Shown here: positions 36,991-48,394 of the stretch, one piece after another
Layout of the letters: each line of letters opens with the position of its first letter
How positions within the stretch are numbered: the first letter of the stretch is position 1
DNA from: Epichloe hybrida
Lineage: Eukaryota; Ascomycota; Sordariomycetes; Hypocreales; Clavicipitaceae
Reading direction: 5' to 3'
Assembly (NCBI GenBank): GCA_019022495.1
Contig: JAFEKR010000001.1
Span: 4,340,001 to 4,404,000 of the forward strand
Length of the DNA stretch: 64,000 bases
Notes under the pieces: generated by a model
Database searches by the model: none
Seen by the model: the letters and a program-made list of their open reading frames with translations, nothing else
Told to the model about the DNA's origin: nothing
Translations under genes and position numbers: made by a program

Positions 36991-37877
36991 ATGAAGTGTT
37001 TCCTCCCTCTCCTGTCGCTGGCCTCGGCCGCACAGGCTCTCTACTTCTTCGTCGACGGCGCCACGCCCAAGTGCTTCTTCGAGGAACTTCCCAAGGACAC
37101 GCTCGTCGTAGGACACTACTCCGCCGAGGAGTACGACGACCGAGTGAATGCGTGGCAACAGCACAGTGGAATCAACATCTTCATTTCCGTCGATGTACGT
37201 CGTATCCTCTTCTCCACGAATGCAGTCTCTGCTTTTCCACACGCACAACGCGCACTTTCAACCACGGAACAAGCCGCCGTTGCCAAGCATTGACAATGAC
37301 TAATCCCTGTGTGACCCTCCAAAAATAGGAAGTCTTCGACAACAACCACCGCATCGTCTCCCAGCGAGGCTCCTCCTCCGGCCGCTTCACCTTCACGTCC
37401 CACGAGTCGGGCGACCACAAGATATGCTTCGTGCCCTCTTCCACCAGCGGTCGCTCGTCATGGCTGTCGTCCCACGGCCCCAACGGCGGCATCAAAATGA
37501 AGTTGGACCTGGCCATTGGCGAGTCCGGCGCCATTGAGAGCAGCGACAAGGACAAGTTGCAGGATATTGCTTCAAGCGTCAAGGACCTCATAGCTAGATT
37601 GCACGACATTCGAAGGGAACAGGTTTTCCAAAGAGTACGTATGCCAGGTTTTCCCTTGTTCCTCCGGGAAGGGGGAACCCCAATCTCCTGCTCTTCTGAC
37701 GAGTCCCTATGCTAACATTTCGCCCAGGAACGCGAAGCCGAATTCCGAGATCAATCCGAGGCTACCAATTCCCGTGTCATTCGATGGATCATCATCCAGC
37801 TCGTTGTCATCGGAGTCACCTGCGCTTGGCAACTTTCGCATCTGCGATCATTCTTCATCAAGCAGAAGCTCACGTGA
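36991..37877 (+). CDS. p24-alpha family (EMP24/GP25L) ER-Golgi cargo receptor; exons 36991-37194, 37329-37634, 37728-37877
   Basis: Type I membrane protein of COPII/COPI vesicles. Residues 1-16 ([16 protein letters not shown]) form a signal peptide. Then the GOLD domain of alpha class: [20 protein letters not shown], and after the first intron [37 protein letters not shown] with the second GOLD Cys. The heptad region [17 protein letters not shown] is followed, after intron 2, by [20 protein letters not shown] and a single transmembrane helix ([14 protein letters not shown]). The tail [10 protein letters not shown] has the FF motif for COPII and a K-x-K-x-x end instead of strict KKXX. Total is 219 aa. 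The closest yeast proteins are ERP1/5/6. Confidence 0.92.
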
Positions 37878-39365
37878 AACATTTTTTTTGCTCTGGAGCA
37901 AAAGGGTGGTCTAGAAACCATATCCACAATGTCCTCTGCAGATAAGACCAGGAGACGTATCGATGATCTAGCCAGGTATTTTCTTTCTTGTGCTCGGAGG
38001 AATCGTCATGTAATATGAGTGGGTGGGTTCTCGGTGGAATTTTCAAAAAAAAGGAAACAACATCCAAAACGAGGAGAATGAAGGCTGGTGCCGGGAGATG
38101 GCACGATTATGAAAACGGACCGGTAGTGTAATCGTTCAATGAATGGTTTCGAACATGAATTATCGTGCTTTACGATGCGACGCCTGTCATTAAAGGGTGC
38201 GGTTTGTCCATTCGCGCATGCACTGCACTGTACGCATCATCCATGTAGCCGGACAGCACTATCAGCTGCATTGGGTGGGAAAAATGTTCAGCAAGTCAGT
38301 CACAAGGCCATGAACGTAGCACCAGGTACTTTTAACTCTTTATTCCATTACGATGTATACCACAAGAGAAACACCAGACCCGGCCTATATGTCCCCACCA
38401 ACACGCAACAACTTGGTCTTCGCCGTGCTCGCACGCTCGCTTTGCCTGCTGGTGGCGTGGAACCACGTTCTGGCAATGCTCTGCATACGAAACAGCAACC
38501 AACGCTCTTCTCTGACGCCTTCCTTGCGGTGGGATAAAACATAGCTCGATGGAGGCTCCTGCAGGCTCCTTTATTACAGAACGTTGCGTATCTTGGCAGT
38601 AGAATGATGTTTAAAAGTGAGAGTGACGTGAGGATCGATTATCGAATATGTCTGATGTCGATGAGAGAAGGCAGAGAGAAATGATATGGAAGGAGAAAAC
38701 GAGGACAAAAACATGAAATTGCGCGCATCAACCCAAAATGCTACCTGTGTCGTGACCGCCTTGCGCCGTGCTTCGCCGCACACTGGAAGTGGCTTAAAGT
38801 ATGGTTTCGTTGTGGAATGCTTGACGTAAAAGTATCAAGTGGAGAAAAGAAGAATGGGAAAAAAAGACTAGGAAATTTTGTCCCGGCCCCAATAGCTTAT
38901 TCTCCCAGAAGGGGGGGCCGCCTCTCAGTAGGACTGCCTCTGATATTTTTGTTTCCTTTTCTTTTTGCTATTATTGGTCATAGGGTGAGGAGCACGCAGT
39001 CCAGATGTGCATTCGGAAGTGAGGTGCGCCGTGGTTCGGTCTGAGGACTTTCCGCGGTAAGGATGCCAATTTTGTCGGTTTCGTCTTCGTCGTCGTCTGT
39101 CGGTACTCTGCATTCGTTGCCGTGGAAGCGCATTATTGGCGGTAGACGAAAGAGGGTTTGAGATTTCCATGCTCGAGCCGTTTCCTGGATTGAAGCTGAA
39201 GTAGTCCTCCGCCGTAATGCCCGACGTCGTCATCGTCTTCAAATTTCTCTGCAGGTGATGGGCAGAATGTGGTGTTTTCACGCGAGGGCCATCGACGTGG
39301 ATGACCTTTGGAATGCTGTCGTAGCACTAGATACAAAAGCAATCCCGAAATCCCGCGGGAGGCAT
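37878..39365. other. Intergenic, 3' ends of p24 and casein kinase genes
   Basis: 1.49 kb between convergent genes. Frames are short (up to 132 codons) and overlap on both strands. No gene or repeat supported. Confidence 0.55.
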
Positions 39366-40861
39366 CTAGCCACAACAGATTGTCTTCATGAATTTTTGGA
39401 ACCCGCTGGGTTGGGGCTCTGCTGATCGGCTGTTAGGCTGGCCCGCTGCAACCATGGGGCTCTGCTGCTGTCCTCTCTGGGGCAGGTTCTGGGCGCTGTT
39501 CTGGAATTGAGCTTGAGTCGAGCCAGCGGGGGTGCCCAAATCGCCTCGGAGACCCCCGACTCCGCTGATCCTCTGCGCCGATATGGCGCCTGGGGCGTTT
39601 GGCCGATCTCTCTTGTTGCCCATTTGCTTGATCGGTGAGGGAGGGGGGGGTTGTGCGGCGTTTAGGCGGGCGACGGTAAGATTCTGTGCTTGCTGGTGAG
39701 AGTTGGTATTCCCAGGACGATGGCCACTGTGCAGTTCCATTTGAGAGGGGCCGGGACGAACGTTTGGGTTGTGGAGGTAGCCAGGCCCATGACTCTTCAT
39801 CGAGTCCCATCCCTTTCCCGAATCCTTGTTGATCTTCATCCAATCGTACTCGCCGTCTTCGACCTCGCCCGTGTTCTTCAGCGACTGAGTGAAGAGGTCA
39901 CGGAGGTAATCGTAGTCCGGGGTATCCTCGAAGCCCAAGTTGCGGACATAGGTTAAGTATTTGGAGAATTCTTCGGGAAATCCCTCGCAAAGGTCCTTGA
40001 TTGCGGTGGTCTGCTTCTTCTCGCCAATCTTTTCATATTTTTGCTTATTTGTGGCAGCCTTGAGACCTTGCCATGGAAGGCCGCCTCGAAGGAAATACAT
40101 GAAAACATGGCCGAGGGCTTCCAGGTCGTCACGTCGTGATTGCTCGCGTCCTAAATGGGTATTGATGCTCATGTATCGCGCGGTTCCTGACAGAGACTTG
40201 CGTTCTCTGTAGGCAATGTGGACCCTCGTCTTGGGGTCGCGGAACTGTTTGGCCATGCCAAAGTCAACGACATGAATCACATTGGAGGCCTTGGTGCCAG
40301 GACGGCCGATCAGGAAGTTGTCGGGCTTGATATCTCGATAGATGAGGTTCTTTTCGTGAATAGTCTGGACCCGGGACAGCATCTGCTTGGCGACCATGAC
40401 GACCGTTTTTATGGTAAAGCGGCGTCCGCAATGGTCGAAAAGATCTTCGAGGGAAGGACCAAGCAAATCAATGACGAGTATGTTGTGAAGGCCTTCCTGG
40501 CCAAAGTAGTAGACATTGGGGATGCCGGCTGAAGTCATCGTCAGTAGAGATGAAGAGGCTACATTGGTCAAGAACGGTAAAGACTTACGACATCCGACAA
40601 GGATTTTGTACGTTCGGTACTCATCTCGGAGCTGGGGAGCGTCACTCTTGCGAGGTTCCTTTGGGCAATTGTCAGTAAACAGCGGAAATGACAGTATGGT
40701 GCGGCGTCATGATCACTATGTGTATTGCGTACGAATTTGATGGCCACTTGCTGGTTGTTCAACAGATTGGTGCCTTCGAAGATGACACCGAATGAACCCT
40801 CTCCGATCTTCTTTCCAACACGGTAGTGGACGCCGACGACATTGGACGACGACGAAGCCAT
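39366..40861 (-). CDS. Casein kinase I, YCK (palmitoylated) type; exons 40861-40733, 40658-40589, 40528-39366
   Basis: Serine/threonine kinase of the CK1 family; the C-terminal Cys pair (MKTICCG) predicts palmitoylation and plasma-membrane location, as in yeast YCK1/2. Exon 1: [20 protein letters not shown] (Gly loop) and QQVAIKF (catalytic Lys). Exon 2: [23 protein letters not shown]. Exon 3: [32 protein letters not shown] (catalytic loop, Tyr in place of His as in CK1), [10 protein letters not shown] and the CK1 signature [20 protein letters not shown]. The tail from about residue 310 is Gln/Pro/Asn-rich. Introns 40659-40732 and 40529-40588 keep frame. Total is 453 aa. Neither the first exon nor the 70-bp second exon forms a stand-alone ORF. 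Confidence 0.94.
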
Positions 40862-41386
40862 GATGATGGGTCGAAATGGACTGCCTTAGGGCAGGTCTCG
40901 TGCGTCGGCGGACGAAAGGTGTTGTGTCGAAAGGGAGTGAGTCAGCAGACAGGCGGGAGAAAAAGAGGAAGGTGAGGTAAAAAATAAAAAAAAAAATGAC
41001 TTTGTTGCGTCGTCAATCAAGGCGGTGGACGGCAACAGGAGCAGCGAGGCTCCTCCTAGGAAACGGGGAAAAGGGGTCAGTCTGGCGAAAGGCTGTTCGT
41101 TGCGATGGCGAGCGTCGGAGCGGGCAAGTCAGCGACGACGGACAAGAATAACCATTTCCGAGACGCCGTGCAGAGAGAAAGCAGCCAAGCGGGAAGAGTG
41201 CCGTGTTGAAATGCAAATTAAGTCTGCCTGTGATGCCGTATGCCGTTGGAGGAGCGGGCAATGCAGAGGCGAGGCTTGGGTCCTGGGTCTCTTGAACAGA
41301 CGAGGGAGACGGGTTCTGGCAAAAAGTGTGGTCTGGTCCGGGACCAGCAGGAGACGGTCAGGGCAGCGTGGCTGGCCCAAGTGCTG

Positions 41387-41439
41387 GCTGGGGCGTGCTG
41401 GGGCGTGCTGGGGCGTGCTGGGGCTTGCTGGGGCTTGCC
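41387..41439. repeat. Minisatellite, unit GGGGCGTGCT / GGGGCTTGCT, 5 copies
   Basis: Three units read CGT and the last two CTT at the same place. Confidence 0.9.
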
Positions 41440-42514
41440 ATCTCGGTGGTTGGTTGCATGTATGTACATAATATCAGGTCGACAGCAGGGATCAATCAAT
41501 GTCTACATGCATGTACATGTACATTGGCACCCCACCGTACAGCAAGCGGCCAAGCGGCCAAGCGGCCAAGCAACTTGCGGCCAAGAGTGACCCCGGCCTC
41601 ACTTGTTCCGGGCAGTGGACCGCGCTGGGCTGCACCGGCTTGCTCTGTTCAGGCAGCCTTTAGCGCCGAGCTCAACTTCACAGCAGAGCGACCCAGACAC
41701 CGTTCCGAGTCAAGCTGTCAAGCCACACACACAGTCACTGTACACCAGTGAACGCTTTTGTTTTGAGGCCTTTGATCATGAAGAAAAGGGCAGCAGCAGA
41801 AGCCGTCTCCCAACGGTTCCATGAACGCACGAAGCTGCCTTTGCAAGTCCGAAATCAATCAGCCCCCGACTTGCCACTGCAACAGAGACGCTCCAGACGG
41901 AGCGCCCGTTTCCACGTCTTCCTTCAATTGCCAGCACCCGCCGATCTGCGCCCCATCGGATCATAAACATAAAAAGCATGCCCCAGTGCTAATTACGTTC
42001 ATGCTGATGATGGGAAGGTGTCCACTTGTTGTTGGGTGTTTTTGTTTTGGCCACCAATTGGCAAGCTCGGGTTTTGCCGAACTCGTCAATCAACCAAGGA
42101 CGCGCGAAGCATTCACAAGAATCACAACACAACAGAACCGCCATGGTCAGCTCACCCGCGCCGCAAGTATCGTTGCGATGATGCGGTAATTTCCATGCGG
42201 TCAACAGGTGGCACTTCCCGTTGCCAACCACGTTAGCAGTCAGTTGCCTACCCGTCGGCTAAAAGCGTTGGAGCAAACTCAAAAGGTACTGGGGGGGTTA
42301 CCGAAAGTTTACGGGTACCTGATTCCTGGCAGACGCGTCGGCAAGTCTATTTGATAGATGGCCGCCTCGGTGTGTCGGTGTGCTGGATGCGGGATGCGGG
42401 ATGTTGAACGTATGATGCATCAGACACCCGACGAGATGACTGCTATCCGAAAGGGTTGCGTCGGGGTAACAACGCGCATGCGCGGTTCTTCATGTGCTTT
42501 CCCGGATTCCCTCC

Positions 42515-42553
42515 GTCACTGCGGAGCGTCACTGCAGAGCGTCACTGCGGAGT
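42515..42553. repeat. 13-bp tandem repeat GTCACTGCGGAGC, 3 copies
   Basis: Three near-identical units, the middle one with CAGAGC. Each contains CGGAG-like sequence also found in the TACGGAGTA word. Confidence 0.85.
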
Positions 42554-43266
42554 AGTCTTCCTACATATATATTTCGATCCAAATGTCTACGGATTATTAC
42601 GTCCGCACGAAGCACCATTTGCCGCGCTACGCCCTAATCTTGCTTGGTCCAGGCAGCCTCCCCATTTTTTCCCAGTATTTTCTAATAATAATCAAAACGA
42701 CGCAACGGCCTATCAGCTCAACTCGCTGGCATGCGCGATCAATTGGCCCGTCAACCGTCGGCGTTTAATCTATGATTGAGACCATTCTACAGCAGAAGGG
42801 CCCCAAACTCCCACAGACCAAAGCACTCTCCCGAGAGGCAACCTATTCTCAATATCAAATTGACCATGTTGGGCCCCTGACTTGTATCTTCATGGTCCCT
42901 CGCCTCGGATTCTACTATGGACCTACCCTGCAGTTTTTGCCAACTTGGACGACATATCACAAGTTCACAACACTCAGACCTCCGTGAATCTGACGGTGAG
43001 GGGGGGGAAGGTGGGTTCTCTTCCCCACTCCTAAACCGGTATTCATGGCCAACATCGATGATGCTGTCTGGTTCATTGCAAAGACATAGATAAATGGTTA
43101 AACACATACACCTGTGTAGGTAGATAGCGGTAGCCTAGCACAGTAGCTACCGCCTTCCCTACTTTTCGTGGCTACTTCCAAGAAGAAATATAACAAATCA
43201 AACCGCCAACTTCCCTGCATTCATCGTTATTTGCCAAGGCAACTCCCAGGCTGAAATCTCCCCAAG

Positions 43267-44493
43267 ATGTCCAAGCCGGAAGATATGCCGCCGATGACGT
43301 ATCGGTTCCTGGGCCGCTCAGGTCTCCAGGTTTCTTCCATTTCTTTGGGAGGATGGCTCACGTACGGCGGCCACGTTGACAGAGGTATGCTCCGGCTGAT
43401 CAGAAAATCTGTTGTAGATGACGAGGTCGCTGTGGAAACATGCCGTGGCTGACCGTTGCCCGCGACAGAGGGCACCTTTGCCTGCATGAAGGCCGCATAT
43501 GATTGCGGCGTCAACTTCTTTGACTGCGCCGAGGCGTACTCTGCTGGAGAGTCGGAGATTGTCATGGGCGAGGCCATCAAGAAGTTTGGCTGGAAGCGAA
43601 ACGATCTCGTCATCTCGACCAAGGTGGGCAAAGCTAAGCAAATTCAGCGTGCTTCTCCAATTCCCATCGTTGCGCAGTCTCATGTTCTTGGTAAAGGCTC
43701 TTTTCACTGACCGTCATACCAAAAGGTCTACTTCGGCCAGGCCTTTGGCGACAACATTGTCAACAACAAGGGGCTTTCCCGAAAACACATTATTGAGGGC
43801 GTCAATGCCTCCCTCGGGCGCATGAAGCTCGAATACGTCGACATCATCTTTGCGCACCGCCCCGATCGCTATACGCCCATGGAGGAGACGGTCCGAGCCT
43901 TCAACCACATCATTGATCAGGGCAAGGCCTTCTACTGGGGCACATCGGATTGGAACGCCGACGAGATTGCCCAGGCGTGGCGATACGCCGACAAGCTGGG
44001 CCTCATTGGCCCCGTCACCGAACAGCCTGCGTACAACATGCTTCAGCGTGAACAGGTCGAAACTGAGTTCGCCCATCTGTACCGCGAGAACAGCCTCGGC
44101 CTGACGGTCTGGTCTCCCATGCGTCAGGGCATCTTGTCTGGGAAATACAAGGACGGAATCCCCGAGGACTCGCGGTTTGCGCAGACGAGCCTCGAGTTCG
44201 TCAAGGGCTACTGGAAGCGCACGAGCCAGGACACGTGGAACGGCATCGTCGAGCAGGTCAACAAGCTGCAGCCCATTGCGGACAAGCTCGACATGAAGCT
44301 GAGCACGCTGGCGCTGGCGTGGGTGCTGAAGAATCCCAACGTCAGCACGGCTATCACGGGAGCCAGCAAGGTGGAGCAGGTGTATGAGAATTGCAGGGCC
44401 GTGGCGGCTGTGGACAAGTTGACGCCCGAGATAATGAATGAAATTGACGAGGTGTTGAACAATAAGCCTCCTGCCATTGCCATGAGACAATGA
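43267..44493 (+). CDS. Aldo-keto reductase, voltage-gated K+ channel beta-subunit type; exons 43267-43384, 43469-43623, 43726-44493
   Basis: NADPH-dependent oxidoreductase of the AKR6-like group; in fungi its substrate and any channel partner are not established. Exon 1: [20 protein letters not shown]. Exon 2: [20 protein letters not shown] then [10 protein letters not shown], with the catalytic Asp and Tyr, and LVISTK with the Lys. Exon 3: [30 protein letters not shown] with the His, [30 protein letters not shown] (NADPH loop) and [10 protein letters not shown]. Introns 43385-43468 (GTATGC...CGACAG) and 43624-43725 (GTGGGC...AAAAG) keep frame. Total is 346 aa. It is followed 444 bp downstream by the nitronate monooxygenase in the same direction; the two products have no known link. 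Confidence 0.93.
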
Positions 44494-44937
44494 GGGCATG
44501 GAAGTTGACAAAGCTGCGTTGCGTTGGGTGTTTGTTACATTCCCCTCAGATCAGACAAGTCGTCAGACGCCACAATATAGAGAGCAACGCCATTGAACAT
44601 GGAGAGTGATTGCGGGAGTGAAACTCTCGTCTATGCATAGAAGCGAGTTCTAGCAAAGTCCTTATTGTTACACGAACTGCCTCTGCTGCCAAATAGGCCT
44701 CATATATTATTCCCATCGGCCAACTCCACCCAGCTTCACTCGGTGCAACACGCCTCACTAACATGTGAGCCCCGATGTTGTATGCAAAGTCGACGGCTCC
44801 GCGAAATGAGTTTGCGAACCTGCCTCTTGCATCCATCATCTACACCCAGGTTTCACACCCAAGCCGGATGAGAAGTCAACCATCCCAAATACGCCCTAGA
44901 TCTTGATCAAGCCAGAAAACAATCCAACATCACCACC
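44494..44937. promoter_or_regulatory. Intergenic, promoter of nitronate monooxygenase
   Basis: 444 bp between two tandem genes. The last 60 bp before the ATG are C/A-rich (CAACATCACCACC). No specific motif is called. Confidence 0.5.
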
Positions 44938-46520
44938 ATGGCCCCCGCCAACATCCAGAAATGGTTCCCGTGGACCAAGTCGCCCCTCATCTGCAACGGG
45001 CCGATGCTCAACGTCGTGACGCCCAAGCTGGCCTCGGAAGTGAGCAAGGCCGGCGGCCTCGGTAAGAATGCTCGCAAACCGCACACACACACACACATTT
45101 TCACCGCCAGATTTTTTCTTGACCAACGAGCCCCGCCACTGATTTTTCTTTGTCGTCCTCGCAGGCTTCCTCGCATCCGCCTTTGACGCAGCCCCTCAGT
45201 CAGCGCACCTCACGACACTCACGTCGGACCTGACCGAGTCGCAGGCGCTCCTCGGCAAGACAACGTCGGGCCTGATCAACGTGGGCGTCAGCTTCATCAC
45301 CGGGCACGAGAGCATATCGCACTTCCGCGAGACGGCGCTGCCCGTCCTGACGCGGCTCCGGCCCGCGGCCCTGTGGCTCTTCGCGCCCCCCGACGACGCC
45401 GTGAGGCCCCACGGCGCAATCATCCGGGCCGTCAAGAGCCTGGATCCCGCGCCCAGGATCTTCGTGCAGGTGGGCAACGTGGCGGCCGCGAGGGAAGCCG
45501 TCATCGACGGCGCAGACGTGCTCGTATGCCAGGGCATCGACGCCGGCGGGCACCAGTTCCGAAGGGGCACGGGGGTAGTGAGCTTCGTGCCCGAGGTCAG
45601 GAACCTCCTGGAAGACGAGTTTGCCGACACCCAGGTCGCCGTCCTGGGGGCGGGCGGCATCGCTGACGAGAGAGGCGTCGCTGCGGCCATGGCGCTAGGT
45701 ACGGCCCCCCTTCTGTGCAACTTTTTCTTTCCCAATTCATCTTGCTCAAAAACTACTCCACGCGCCTTTGATCTGTGTGGGAGAGGGGGGAAGGGGGGGC
45801 GCGCAAGTGTTGGCTAACTGGTAGGTAACCCTAGGCGCGGATGGCGTCGTCATGGGCACAAGGGTACGTGATATATTTCTACTACTTGCCGAGAACTGGC
45901 CATGTTTCTGCCCCAGTCGCAGTCTTCTTTTTTTCATGTTCTTTTTCGCTCTGACTATTCTCCCAACAAAATCCAGTTTACTGTCGCCTCGGAATCCTGC
46001 TATCCCGAGTTCCGGAAACAGCTCGTGCTGAGCACCGTGGACGGCGGCTCATCAACCCTCAAGTAAGCGAGCCAATCTACGAAAAAAAAAAAAAAAAAAG
46101 AGGACAACCAACTTCTAGATCTACCCACAAGAAAACTTACGTATGCGCAGGTCTCCGTTCAATGACCAGATCAACAAGTCGAGTCTGTGGGGTCCCCTCT
46201 ACGACGGTCGAGCCATCATGAGTACTATTCATGAGCAGTTCCTGAAGGGCGCGACGGTGCAGGAGCTGCAGAGGAGCTTGAAGGAGGACTACTCTGGTGA
46301 GGAGGCGGCCAAGCTTGTTAGCACGTGGGCGTAAGTTGACCCTATCAACCGACGACAAAGTCTTGCCGTGATACGAGCACTGACTAACTTGTTGTTCGTT
46401 GCAAACCATAGTGGAACAGGGGTGGGACTCGTCAAGTCAGTCAAGCCAGCCGGTGAGATTGTCACGGAAGTGCGTGAAGGCGCCAAAGACAGGATTCGGA
46501 AGCTTGCAGGAAAGTTGTAA
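44938..46520 (+). CDS. Nitronate monooxygenase (2-nitropropane dioxygenase family); six exons
   Basis: FMN-dependent enzyme that oxidises alkyl nitronates, protecting against nitro-toxins such as 3-nitropropionate. Exons: 44938-45061, 45165-45698, 45835-45863, 45977-46062, 46151-46330, 46412-46520; all junctions keep frame and give 353 aa. Motifs in order: KSPLICNGPMLNVVTPKLAS, SKAGGLGFLASAF, IFVQVGNVAAAREAVIDGAD, GIDAGGHQF (catalytic His), VAVLGAGGIADERGVAAAMA, and the 29-bp exon 3, which supplies GADGVVMGTR of the phosphate-binding site. Then FTVASESCYPEFRKQL and SLWGPLYDGRAIMSTI. C-terminal YSGEEAAKLVSTWAGTGVGL is typical. Many small exons explain why only exon 2 forms a long open frame. 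Confidence 0.93.
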
Positions 46521-46759
46521 ATTGCCCTCAATCCTCACGAACCAAGGACAGTACGTAGTGTAGTGTAGTGTAGTGCACGGCAGTTTGACACAAAATGCGC
46601 ATCATCGCCACAAACAAGCTTCTTCTTTTCAGCAATGGCACTCTGGTATTTCGTCTATGCTCCTGAAGCATGTGGTACAAAACGAGATGATTACCCTCGT
46701 TGTATGTTACATGAACACGTCCAGTCCACCTTCCCAAAACATTCCCAAAGGCAAATCAT

Positions 46760-47426
46760 TTACAAGTTAGCCTTGGACTTGGCCTTCTTCAGGATAGGAT
46801 CCAGCTTGGTAGCCTTCATGATGTCACCCTTGACCTTGAGCTTGCCAGACATGAAGAGACGCTGGGGGTTGGCAGAGCCCTCGATGAGCTTGCCAAAGTC
46901 TTCGTCGGAGAGGAGCAGGGTGACTTTTTATTCCCATCCAGTGTCAGCTCATGTGTCAAGCTTCCATCATTGATTTTTTTTTTGGAATTTTGGGGAAAGA
47001 GAGAAATGCTCAAAACTCACCAGTGGGCTTGCCGACACCCTTGCCAACACGGCCAGTCTCCTTGAGGTCGACGTGCCAGCTCTCGCTCTCACCAGACTTG
47101 TTCTTGAGGGTAAAGGCAAAGACGCCGTTGCCCTGCTTGATGGCGTCCTTGCGCTCGCTGTCGGAGCCGGAGAGCACGCTGTCGATGGCGTCGAAAGCGC
47201 TGGAGGAGGGGAACTTGTCTGGATTGAGAAAGTCAGCATAGTACTCACGCCCCTGCGATGCGATGCCGCTGCTTCGTTCAACTCTTTGTGCGATTTCCTT
47301 GTGTTTTTTCTTCTTCTAGCGTTCTTCGGTCGTCGCAGAGCATGTGAAGGCGGCGTCGAAGGAAAGACGTCAAGAAGTCCACTGTGTGACGGAGAGGAGA
47401 TGGTACGCACCGTTGGCGAGACCCAT
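46760..47426 (-). CDS. SCP2 sterol-carrier domain protein; exons 47426-47411, 47218-47021, 46923-46760
   Basis: Stand-alone SCP2 lipid-transfer domain of 125 aa, usually in peroxisomes. Exon 1 is only 16 nt (ATGGGTCTCGCCAACG). The 192-bp intron 47219-47410 joins G|AC to give MGLANDKFPSSSAFDAIDSV. Exon 2 continues IKQGNGVFAFTLKNKSGESE, SWHVDLKETGRVGKGVGKPT. The intron 46924-47020 leads to VTLLLSDEDFGKLIEGSANP, QRLFMSGKLKVKGDIMKATK and LDPILKKAKSKANL. The order GVFAF, W-x-VDLK, VTLLLSDEDF and SGKLKVKGD is diagnostic. The final tripeptide ANL is a weak match to the peroxisomal SKL/AKL signal. The gene converges on the nitronate monooxygenase; TACTCCGTA lies 312 bp upstream of the ATG. Confidence 0.9.
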
Positions 47427-48394
47427 TTTGGCGGTTTAAGTGAGGGTAAGGCAGAGGCGTTGGACAGGGATGAGAACTGTTGATTCGGAAGATGAGTTTG
47501 GAGGTTTGTGAAGGGCGGGCGGATGGGGAAGGAGCATCTGAAGTAGTCTGGAAGGAGATGGGTTGTAGGACCGGAATCACTGGACGGCATGTGATGGTTA
47601 CCTCGGCCTGTACCTCATGTGTTGCTGGGCTGGGTGATGGTCGTAGACTAACTCAAGGCAGTTGGAACAAGATCCACAGCCTGGTGCCTCTTGTGCTGGA
47701 TGGCCCTCGGCACATATAGTGCGGAGTAATCCCTCCCTACTCCGTAATGCGACAAAAAAAATCGTCGTCGGGTTCGGGTACGTACCCTCAAGCCCAGCAA
47801 TCCCCTCCGCTGCGTCCTCGGCTTGTTCCCCCCCGTGCGTCGCCACTCACTAAACCCTTGTTGGAAACTCATTCGACCTCGATCGATTTCTTTCGTTTTT
47901 CCGATGTCGACTCTCACGTGCGCTGTGTCGAATGCCCAGACCTACGAACATGCCGGATTCTCAACTTTCGCTCTCTACAAACAAAAAAAAAAGTAAAAAA
48001 AAAAAAGCTAGGATATGGGAGTCATGATACAGTGGAATGTGTCGTTGGATATTGTACATCAGAGATAGGTAGTCGATGCCCTTTTCCTTCGCCACGTCCT
48101 TGTCTATCGCGACCCGACTTTTCGTATATTCAACATGCGTCTACTTGGTCAGGCAAGCGCCTGCAAACCACGATTCATCACCCATCATATGCGAGAGTGC
48201 ATGCAAGGCTCTCTCTCTCCTGTCCTGCCTTCAGTGGCCTTTACTTTATAGTTCCCAGACTGGAACCCCAAAATCCCGCTGCTGGGGCCAGTGCTCCGGC
48301 CTATAAGAATCAACCATGTTAGCAAAAGTGCTAGCAACCGACACCTAGTGGACAACCGGCCGGACTCATCAACGACCTCTTTGCACCCCATGCC
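47427..48394. other. Intergenic between SCP2 promoter and LETM1-like 3' end
   Basis: Contains the SCP2 leader, a CGGAGTA/TACTCCG hairpin at 47722-47744, and A tracts near 47984-48005. Short frames only. Confidence 0.5.

Larger units (their letters stand above)
40862..43266. promoter_or_regulatory. 2.4-kb divergent intergenic region with minisatellites
   Basis: Between the casein kinase start and the aldo-keto reductase start. It contains an A12 run near 40985, GGGGCGTGCT x5 (41387-41439), TACATG/TGTACA-rich sequence (41459-41524), CAAGCGGC x3 (41543-41572) and a 13-mer GTCACTGCGGAGC x3 (42515-42553). Frames of up to 148 codons overlap on both strands and look non-coding. Confidence 0.55.

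Noticed and set aside
43267..46520. Aldo-keto reductase plus nitronate monooxygenase as a metabolite cluster
   Set aside because: Only two tandem enzymes, each common alone, with housekeeping genes on both sides and no synthase or transporter.
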